This document shows, in pieces, positions 50,088-59,900 of a DNA stretch of 64,000 nt. Under the pieces are notes generated by a model. It ran no database searches. It saw nothing but the letters and a program-made list of their open reading frames with translations, and was not told the origin of the DNA. Location of the stretch: the NCBI GenBank assembly GCA_004764695.1, contig SMSO01000007.1, positions 2,115,270 through 2,179,269 of the forward strand, in the 5' to 3' direction. The stretch is from Schizochytrium sp. TIO01 (taxonomy: Eukaryota > Sar > Bigyra > Thraustochytrida > Thraustochytriidae). The position numbers and the translations under genes are program-made. Position 1 is the first letter of the stretch, and each line of letters opens with the position of its first letter.

Positions 50088-51140
50088 TCAGGTAGCACCG
50101 TACAGACGCTGGCGAACTCGGGCCTCAAAGGTAGCAAGGTGTATACCAAAATTCATAATGTTGCGGTCACCAGTGCGCCATTGCCGTGAAAAGAACTCCC
50201 GTAAATAATGACCAAACTGCTCAGCGAAGATTGCTACAGCCCGGTCGTGGAGATCATGGCGCACTGTGGAAGGATCGTCCGAGAGTAGCTTTGAATTTTC
50301 TGTGGTCGACGAGTCTCCAAAGTCAGCTTCATCGCCATTTATTTCCAGCTCAGTATCGTCACCGGCTGCACCTGGAGCCGCAAAGAAAATATGATCGAGT
50401 TGACGAGTCTCGAACATGCGCAAAGTGAAGCCTGCAAGGTTGATACCAGTAATGGCAAAACCCAGTTCCTCATAGAGGTTCATAATGAGACGAGCAGCGT
50501 CCTGATTGCGCTCCACAAAGTGAACCAACGCCTCGAGGCTCAAAAGTCCCATTCCACGAAAGTCTGTGCCGGGATCAGGGCCCTGAAATCCAACGCGCTT
50601 CCAGTCCTTTCCGACCGGAGCCGCTTCTCCCGGGAGCAAACCCTTCCAGAGCCTTTGCAGAAGTTCCGTATGAAAAGGTTCTTGAGAATCAAACTTCACC
50701 TTGCGTGAGCGATCAAGCTCCACCAGAAAACTATTGGCCTTGCGAAGATCTCCGAGACAACGTCGTAAGTGTCGCAACCGGGCGTTCTCCACCCCAACAA
50801 CCTTGAGATCCATGATATTTGTAGCAACACTATTCACGTTGAAGCCCTCGCTGACGTCGATAAAAATAAGCTCGCGTACATTGGGTAGCTGGCGCGTTAA
50901 TTGCAAGCTTTTGCTCAAAGATCGTGACATGCGGACCGAATGCCACGCCTCGCCATCAAGAATTCTTTGGATTTCGCATTTGCCCGTGACCTGATGCAAC
51001 ATCCACTTCACAAGACGACGTTCCATGGACCATCGGGGATCTTGCTTGTCCAAAGTCTCAGCGCCAACACTCCGAACGAGACTTTGAACAGGCCTTAAGG
51101 CTCCTCGAGAACCTGAGGTGGAGCTTGCCTTGGATGACAT
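50088..51140 (-). CDS. ELMO-domain protein, probable small-GTPase regulator
   Basis: The 350-residue protein has a TGA four codons upstream of its ATG, so the start is well defined. The ELMO domain spans about residues 157-340. It carries the family hallmark DWKRVGFQGPDPGTDFRGMG (179-198), followed by LLSLEALVHFVERN. In ELMOD proteins the arginine in the TDFRG motif (here Arg195) is the catalytic residue for GTPase activation of Arl-family GTPases. Larger ELMO/CED-12 proteins instead work with DOCK exchange factors. The short length, absence of armadillo repeats and PH domain, and the retained arginine favour an ELMOD-type GAP-like role. An acidic insertion (about 258-285) interrupts the domain. 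Residues 1-150 are not assigned to a known domain. No intron is needed. Confidence 0.9.
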   Translation of the reverse strand: MSSKASSTSGSRGALRPVQSLVRSVGAETLDKQDPRWSMERRLVKWMLHQVTGKCEIQRILDGEAWHSVRMSRSLSKSLQLTRQLPNVRELIFIDVSEGFNVNSVATNIMDLKVVGVENARLRHLRRCLGDLRKANSFLVELDRSRKVKFDSQEPFHTELLQRLWKGLLPGEAAPVGKDWKRVGFQGPDPGTDFRGMGLLSLEALVHFVERNQDAARLIMNLYEELGFAITGINLAGFTLRMFETRQLDHIFFAAPGAAGDDTELEINGDEADFGDSSTTENSKLLSDDPSTVRHDLHDRAVAIFAEQFGHYLREFFSRQWRTGDRNIMNFGIHLATFEARVRQRLYGAT

Positions 51141-54100
51141 TTTGGCTGATCAAAATGGGTTCTCTTCAAGAAACTTGGTTCTCGTGAAACCGCTCCGAAG
51201 CCACTCCAACGTCGATAGGGGCAGCTACCCTGTTCAAGCCACGCCAAGACTTGCTCAAGAGCGACACCAAGTGCCGCGAGGCACTGGAGCGAGGATCTGC
51301 TGTCAGGTCCCACGTGGGATATCGTATTACTTCTTCGAATTACGTGGTCAATAAGACTTCTTTTCTCCCTCCTGTTATACCTGTTATACACTTTAGCTAC
51401 TGGGCCTAGTTACGTAGTGAACGAGTTCGCTGATAACGACAGCTTCTTCTTCCTTGAGGCACTCGAAGTTTGATATGTCAACTACAAAGTAGTCGCAGCA
51501 CTGCCTTCGTGTTGTTTACGGCTGACCACTCACTACAGATAGATCCCGAATCACAAGAATTCTTCTCGTAAACGTGGATTCTTGAAATAATCTTCAATCG
51601 AAGATCTGGCGTTGCCCACCTACCAATACGTACCTACCGATACGTACTGGAAAAGAGTCAACTGCTGGATTGGCGATTTATTACCTACGTCGTCGTCAGT
51701 TCGTGGGGGGGAGTGGAAAGCGAGTTCCTACCATTCGTGGCTAACATATCGTAGCCGTGTCTGGCTGCTTTCAAGCTGGTTGGATAGAGCTACGAGATAG
51801 TAGTGGACTTAATATGATGCGTTGTAATTAAGCTTGCTGGATAAGGACAACAACAAAGTGTGTCATTCATTGAACTTCAAGCTCAAGTTGGAGCTTCCCG
51901 CTCGGAATGGACTCCAGCACTGACGTGAGCCTTCAAGGCGTACCAAGGCCGACTCTGCAAAAGGTGGATGGCCCTGCTGCGAGCCTGCGAGTAAGGCTGC
52001 GAGTAAGGCTGGAGCAAGACTAATCTGTGTGGGTCGGCTACTTGAAAAAGCCTCATGTCATATTTTCTTGACCCTCAAGTTGTAGTGCGCAATGACTGAC
52101 CACGTGGCCTCCCGAACCAGAAAGGGAAGGAAAACAAAACTCGAGTTCCTCTGCACTACGAGATGTCAACTTATCCGATTCTCCCTTTCGGATCTTTTAG
52201 AACAGCGAGAAAGGACGTGACTATATTTTTCAATGGCTCTTTGACAGATAGCGTCGAAACTTGGTGATAGAAAGATCCGCTCAGTATGGTGGTTCTCCTT
52301 GTATGACACAAGTGCAGCAAGCGTTATGAGCTGGTACTGTTGCTAGTTCTGACGTGGGACTTGTTGCGTCAGGCAGTATCTGCAAGTAATATTCTGCCGT
52401 GGTAGTAGTGATGGTGATAAAGTTTGGGGTCGAAAGTAACATTGACTTGCAGCTATTGCAAGTCTTCAAATTCAATCAGTATCAGATCAAGTTTGCCTCC
52501 TTTCTCAAATACACTAATCTGGGCTGGTCATTTCATCATGATGAATAACAGTCACTATTCATATTTCGTGAGCAAGGTCGATTTTTTTTACATGCATTTT
52601 GTAATTACTACTTTCAGGGTATAAAGAAATCATTACCAACTATTTGCATCTACTTGTGCGCAGCATAAATATCGAATAGGCGCCAATCAGTTATGTCCTA
52701 ATTGGCCCATACCTCGTGCCTATACACATGAAGTCCAAAAAAGCCAGGAGATTCTGACTCGATTACCTTTCCTTTCTTTTCAACAGCGGCGCCTCAGCGC
52801 CTCTTCAAACTCCATTTCTGTGTTATCGAAAAATTAATTTGATACCAATTTGCAAATATCATGCTTATTCCAATTTGTTATCACTTTTTTAGATAAAGCA
52901 TACGCCACAACCTTGCTCAATTCAACCTGGATAGAAGATATGCCCAAATTTATCAAAGATGAAGATATATTGAAGAATTTCTAAATAGCAACAGCATTTT
53001 AAATTATTGTGTGGGCACTAACATTGTGTGTCAGCAGTCATGGGTACGTTTGACTGTATCCAGGTCGCTTGCGGACGAGCCTTTCTTTGCTCAAGTTGAT
53101 GTTATATATATATATATATATATATACATCTTCTTTCCCCATTTTCTCATTTCTTTTCGCTAAGTAATAGGTACATCCCGAAAGCCCTTCGGGAGATCTA
53201 AACTATCATGAGCATGTAACGATCCCTTGGATAACAAATATAAGGACACTTCATTTGCCGCGTGTCACAGATCGGGACAGAGAGCGCCTCTCAAGGCACT
53301 GAACGTCTACAAAAGAATCCTAGCATCTCGATCACTGGAAGCGTCGCTGGCCAATCTGATTATGCAGAAAGCTCTTGGTAGAAAAAAATGTACCTTAGGA
53401 TTCGGAGTGGATCCATTATGGCCCACAACTAGCATGGTTGTGCACGCACGCTGATTACCTTGTGATCTGGCCACAGATACCAGAGGCCGGTTACCTGCGC
53501 CAACGAGACGCTCATGCGCAATGATCATGCAATAGTGCCAAGCTTCTAGCGTCCCGAATCAAAGCAATGAGAGGCCTTAAGTTGAAGTCTCTCCTACATG
53601 CTTACTTCTTTTTCTCACCGAATTCCAAAGTATCCACGAAGCTAGCTAGCTAGCTAGCAATTGTTTGTGGCTATTATCATCAAGTGCAAATGCCTCCACT
53701 GCCGTAACTGCGATGCTCGGTCCCTCGCCCCACCTCGCCCGACCTCTGCCACCGGTACACCGTTGAACCGAATAACAAAGTCTCCTTCGATAATGTAGGT
53801 AAAATGTGCTTCAAGTTGGTAAATCAGGAAACTCCAGTCAACAATAAAACTCCAATCTAATCTAATCCTGGCCTCCTCCTCGTGCCAAAACCACACAGCT
53901 GAAGCCTCCTTCGGTCCTCGCAACCAGGTGCTGCGAAATATCTCCAGCTCAGAGAAATGCTATAGGCGTCCTACGACACGTGAAGATCGTGAGCATCCCA
54001 ATCTTAAGTCCACGCTCAGGCTCTTCAAGTTCTCTTCGAAAGTCGATTTGGCTCCGCACACCTCTGTACTTGTAGATAGAGAGCACGGTAAGACCCAGGG

Positions 54101-56903
54101 CCAAAAGCAGTGCCGGTGCTACCAGACCTAGAGTAGTGCGTAGACCATCTTTTTTAAAAAAGTCTTTTAGCTTTTAGCCTATACACCATGGGGTTACCGG
54201 GTACGTAGTCACGCTAAGAGTGGTGCTAGTCCCTTGGGCAGGTAACAGTGGCTAGAGGAAAAGTAACGCCCACACTTCTTTTTCCAGCATCTGAGTAAAA
54301 AAGAGCGAAGAGGAGGTGGAAACCAAACCCCGGCTGGCCTGGCTTTGGACGGACAGGAGCGGGCGGTGTCTTGGTCAGCGGCTGCAGTGGGCGACGAGGA
54401 GCAGTGGGCTTTCCCCGTATGCGCTCACTGCCTTGGAGACAGCCGCGAAGGAGTGCAATGGAGAGGGACGACGCGGGTCCCAAAACGAAAAGGAAATGAG
54501 AAAAAGGGGGAAAAGAAAGGAGGAAAAGGGAAAGAAAAAGGGAAAAAAGGGAAAAAGGCACAACTGTGGCGGGTCATTTCGGCACCTTAAACTTTGGCCA
54601 AAAGGTAGTAAGGACATCAGGGCTATGGAGGGATATTAAGGGGCATTTTGTGCAGACGGGCGAGCTCGCTCCAGTCGCTCCAGCTCGATGAATGGCGGCC
54701 CTCGGCGCAGACGCGCGGAGGCCTTGCGGCAGCTCCCTTGAACCGCCTAGGTGCAATTCGCCTCGCAGGGCAGCCGTGACAGCCATCTCCTCAACCACCA
54801 GCCCTGCGAGCTGGGCGGCAGCAGAGGCGCGGTTTGGTGATAGACGCGCTCTTTTCCATGGAGTACGAGCTTTATCAGGTGTGCACGTGCCAGATCAAAA
54901 TTATACAGTACACCCCATGGCACGCCGCGGCACGGTATTTGGATAGTATGAAGCGGCATCGAGAGGGGGCACGAGCCTACTAAAGGGTCAATGTGGGAGA
55001 CTAATACCGCGGCGCGGTGCACGCTCCGAACACAGCAGAATAGAAGAATCGGAAGTGGAGAATAGGATAGCGCATGGTAACTGGCGCTGTGCACAATAGA
55101 GCAAAGGAAGCGTAACTGAAGTATTCCGTCAGGCAAGTAGGGCCATCGTTCCATCCTGCTTCCGTGCTGTCTGTCTCGAGGAAAGTAGGTACAGCGCTTT
55201 CAGGCTGTGTGTGAGGGAGACATTGTAGTCGTTGTTATGTTGTTGTAAAGAGTTTTTGGAGTCAGCTGTCTATGTACCGCATAGTCTACGGGTTGTGTAT
55301 GTAAGTGAGTTATAGAGCACTATAAACAATTTGTGGCCGAATGATCTACTTGTAAGCGTGATATATCGCACTTTAATTAACTGAATAAACTGAAAAAATA
55401 GAATTGAAAAAATAGGGCCTAATTGAGTTAGTTATCAATGTTCCTTTCGATTTCTTTTTCATTTTCCTTTTAATTAAAACAAACTAATCAATAATAATAG
55501 GAATAACAATAGACTAATAATGATCGATTGATTGATTGATTAATTGATTGATTGAGAAGCGAGTGAGCGAGCAGTCACCACCGAGCAGGAGCCGCGGCCA
55601 GCGGTCTGCAGCGCACGCGGGAGTCGCGAGCGCCGCAGAGAACCCTGCGCGCACTCCACAATTGCCTCATCAAGGTCCTTGTGACCAGCAGTGTTAGCAA
55701 ACACTCGCTCGCCTCTTCGATCGGTGCATCGAGAAGGGATTCGATTATTGAATCAATTCTAAACGAAGAGAAGTCCTGCCCAGGCCTCGAAGGAGATTGG
55801 CCTGCGCAGCGACAGTGGCGGGGAACTACCCAGAGCTGTAAACAATTCCGGCATAGACTTGGCTGAGGGTATCAGAAAATCTGCAGGCAAAAAGCCCTGA
55901 CTTGCGAGAGGCCCAAAGCAGCGCGATCGCCGGCGTGAGCGAGGGATCTTAAGCCTCGACAAAAGAGAGAATTTTTCTTTTTTTGTTATTTTTTTGTTTC
56001 ACCAAGAAAAAAGAAAGCACAGAACACAATTTATTATATTGGTGCATCCTGAACACTCATCCGTTCTAGAGCTCATCCCTGCGTTTATTCACACGAACTC
56101 GTGCCTTCTTCGGAATCAAGAAGATCGACCGCACGCTGGTTGGTTAGTCTAGATCTCCTTGATTTACTGTAATTTGCTTCCTGGGCCCCCGGTTCGTCGG
56201 TCGTTCGTTCGTGTAGAGAACAAAGTCTCCTTTACCAAACTGTGCGCGCGCCTCGAAGAGAAAAGTCGTGAACGCAGTGGGAACACATTACATATATTGA
56301 ATAAACGGGTTAGGCAAGGAAAAGCGCAAATCCGAGAGGAGCTCGGCTCCTGCTAGAAGCGGAGTGGCGAAGACCTAATTAATTTCACTCTCAAGTTTAA
56401 CAACCCCAGTTTCCCTTCAGATTTGCGGTCTAATTAGAAATTAGAAGTAGTAGTGGTAGAAGCGCAACAAGACTGGTTGAAGAGCCTACATTTACTCCGT
56501 GTTGAAATTTGAAAAGATTCAAATTGATTGCATCACGCGTTCAAGTACCTTCCCGAGTTATACGTACTTTCCTGGCCCTCTTTCTTTACCTTCTTTTTAC
56601 TGCAAATATCAATAGTGTAGTGGTAGTAGTGGTATTTAGCTGTGCTCTTTTGGGGTTGGCAGATTTTTAGAACAGGCTAAACCTCTTGCCTTCTTTCGTT
56701 TGTTTGTGGACTCAATAGTATAAAGTGGGGCTGTGGGGGGTGGTAAATCGATATTATCTGGCCTTCGTCCAAGAGTCGTAATTCCTTTATTTTGCTGGAT
56801 TATTAATTAGGTCACTTCCCTTTTTGCATCAAAAAAATTGATACTTTGGCGCCCCCTCGCTCAGGATAGGACCCCGAGTGAACGAGAAAATAAACCCAAC
56901 ACG
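51141..56903. other. Gene-poor stretch between divergent ELMO and cyclase genes
   Basis: No convincing gene is seen in 5.7 kb. It contains a (TA)12 run at 53103-53126, a GCTA run at 53642-53658, a polypurine tract (listed separately), a GC-rich patch around 55560-55650 and GATT repeats at about 55525-55555. The open frames at 53654-53923 (-) and 54747-55154 (-) have no family match. Both ends should contain promoters. Confidence 0.5.
54498..54558. repeat. 61-base uninterrupted polypurine tract
   Basis: Irregular G- and A-runs (GAAAAAGGGGG, AAAAGGGAAAG) contain no pyrimidine on the plus strand. It is a candidate for triplex or G-rich secondary structure. Confidence 0.9.
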
Positions 56904-59900
56904 ATGAAGGAGCTCGAGGCCCTGCAGTTTTACCTGCCGGCCGTAGTGGCACAACACATTTCCGAATCAGAGCGCGACGCGAATGGTTTGTTCAGACCTT
57001 CCACACAGCACTTTGATGAGATTGTCTGCTTGTTTGCAGACATGAGCGGCTTCACATCACTCACAGAACGACTATGCAGTATGGGTCCTGACGGTCTCGA
57101 AGATCTTTCGGCAAATCTTAACAAATTTGTAACGCAGCTAGTCAAGACTGTGAGCAAAAGTGGAGGCGATGTGCTAAAATTTGCTGGAGACGCTGTCATG
57201 GCCCTCTGGCCTGAGATTGATCCAAATGATTACCAACTTCGCGTGCAACGTGCCGTTCAGTGTGCAATGGATATCCAGCTTCGTCTGGACAAGTTTGTAT
57301 TCAATGTTTACGAGAAAGACTTTGAATTTAGAGATATTGAGGCTCCCGCGGACAGTAAAGGCTCGAAAAAGGACGAATTTATTCTTCGTGCTAAGCTTGG
57401 GTTGGGCTCCGGAAAATTGAATATTATGCATCTAGGTGGACACGGAGACCTAATTCAGCGCGAGCGCCTAGAATATGTAGCCCTTGGCCCTGCTCTTATG
57501 GAGGCAATTGAGAGCGAAAACAATGCCAAACCAGGCGAAGTAGTCGTCAGTTCAGAAATCTGGAAAATGGTTGGCGACTATTTTATAATGGGGAAGAAGC
57601 TACCTACCAACCGGATCGTGGTCAAGGAATGGCGCCCAGAAAGCCGTGTCACATGGAAAACCTACGACCGGAGTATCCGTGGTGGGTCCGAAACGGAGCG
57701 TAAACTATGGAAGTATGTCCCTAATGCTGTAATGCCGTACCTACTCGAGACCAACGATGAGTTCTGGGCTCCTGAACTCCGCACAGTGACCACCCTTTTT
57801 TTCAACCTAGGCTTAGACATCCCAGAGCTCAGCAATGGCAAGAAGACAGACAAACTTGCTGATGTATTTTATGAAATTCAAGGTGTCGTTCTCTCCTACG
57901 AAGGTACGATTAACAAATTTCTTGTTGATGACAAAGGTGCCACTCTCATTGCTGTATTTGGCCTTCCTCCTTTCAGTCATGAAAATGATCCGCTGCGGGG
58001 GGTGTTGAGCGGCCTGAAGGTCCTTTATAGCCTTTACAAACATGATCTCCAAGGCGCAGTTGGCATCTCTACTGGACTTGCATTTTGCGGTATCATTGGA
58101 CATGCCACAGGTAACCGTCGAGAATACTCTGTCATTGGCGATTCTGTCAACTTAGCAGCACGCCTGATGCAAAAGGCTCGTGAGAAAAAGTGCAGTATTC
58201 TCATCGACCGCACTACCAAACAGCGTCTGCAGACTACTTCTCTTGATTTCATCTCAGGAACAATATCTGTGAAAGGCAAGCGTGACCCTGTGCAGTGCTA
58301 TCAGATCAGTTCTAAATCAGATCATAGCTACCGCTCTGTGCAGCTGGCACGTCTTGGTGAACTTGGGCAGTACAATGTCGTGATGCTCGGTAAAAACAAA
58401 CCCAAGAGCCGCCGCCGGGCTACGCGCACCGCCGTTTCAAACCCGAACGAAATGAAGGCTCTTGAGTTGGAGCAAGTGAAGGCCATGAACGACACAAGTC
58501 GCTTTTTCCAGCGCAAGCGTGCGGCCAAGGCTCGTCTGCAGGCTATCACAACTGCACATGACGCTGCTCTCATTACCGCAAATCAACACTTCCAAAGTGG
58601 TCACTCTAGATCCTCCTCTGACGCCATTTCAGATTTTGTTGATGTCGCGCCTGACGATGAAAGCAATGATGCAGAAGACGATGTTGCACTTGCACGCATC
58701 AAGTATCGACACAAGACCGATGAAGTTGAGACAACAATTGCTGTCTCAGAAAGCCGAATGAACACTATCCAGGACCTCACGAGTGCCGCAATAGCCAGTC
58801 TGATCAACAAAGGTTTTATTGAGTCCTCCGCAGATGATTCCGCTTACTATGATCTCCTGTGGGTTCGTGATGCAGAACGTGTGACACTCAAGCCAGATCG
58901 TTTACTTTCATCTCTTCCGTTTTCTAACATGGATGTCTTGACTATGATTTTGGTCCGCTTCGACACCCGCCGAGATATGCCGTCATTCAACACTCCTGAC
59001 CCGCATGGGGTTGAACACATTCGAGAACGTCTTGCTGCATTTCAGGAAGAGGTATTTGCTGGTAATGGTTCGCGTCTTGTGATTTTGGAGGGCGAACATG
59101 GTGTCGGTAAAACCTATCTTGTAGAGAACTTTTTTCTCAGTCGTGAGGGCTCCGCATATGACGAAGGCGAAGCAATCTTTGCCTACGCACGAGGTAACCC
59201 ATTCGAAGTAGGACGTCAAGCAAGGCCTTTTGCAATCTGGACACAACTGATGGAGGAACTTCTTGAACCTCCGAATGCAGTAGAGGCATCTAACACCACC
59301 CGGGAAATGTACATCACTGATGCGATCAAAACCGCCAGACGGATCTATGGCACGGAGGTTGTCCCCGAGGCCATGGATGGGCGTCTTCACCTGCTTAATC
59401 GCATTTTGAATACACGATTTCCTCGTCCCGGCGACGAAAGCCCTGTTACAGCAAACCCTGCACGACCTGATCCTCTACCCGTTACCCCCAAACAGACAAA
59501 GAAAAACCGCGGCATGACTAAGACAAAGAACATCCTTGGGGCTGATGGTAAAGTGACCCGCGTTAAAGCCTTGTCAGTATTATGGGGCTCTACTGACGAA
59601 AACTCTGGATCAACTCGCTCACACTCGGAGTCAGTCACCAGCCCTACACTTACTAGCAGTGCACCTGGTATTCTCAGTCGCCTCTCAAAACGCGCCTCAA
59701 TGTTGCAACGCCTCTCTCGTAGATCTGGAAGTGCAAGCAGCAGCATTGAAGCCTTTGTTGCAGATCCGGATGTTCGCTCTATTATCCGCATTCTTGCTGC
59801 AGTGTTGGGCGGTGTGGCTACACGCACGCCACTGACTATTGTAGTGGACGAAAGCCAGTACCTTGATACCTTTTCGCTTCTCGTCTTCCAAGAGCTTACC

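Noticed and set aside
53176-53194. 7-base stem TCCCGAA/TTCGGGA with 5-base loop
   Set aside because: Short, without a T-run or neighbouring gene; too weak to call a terminator or RNA.
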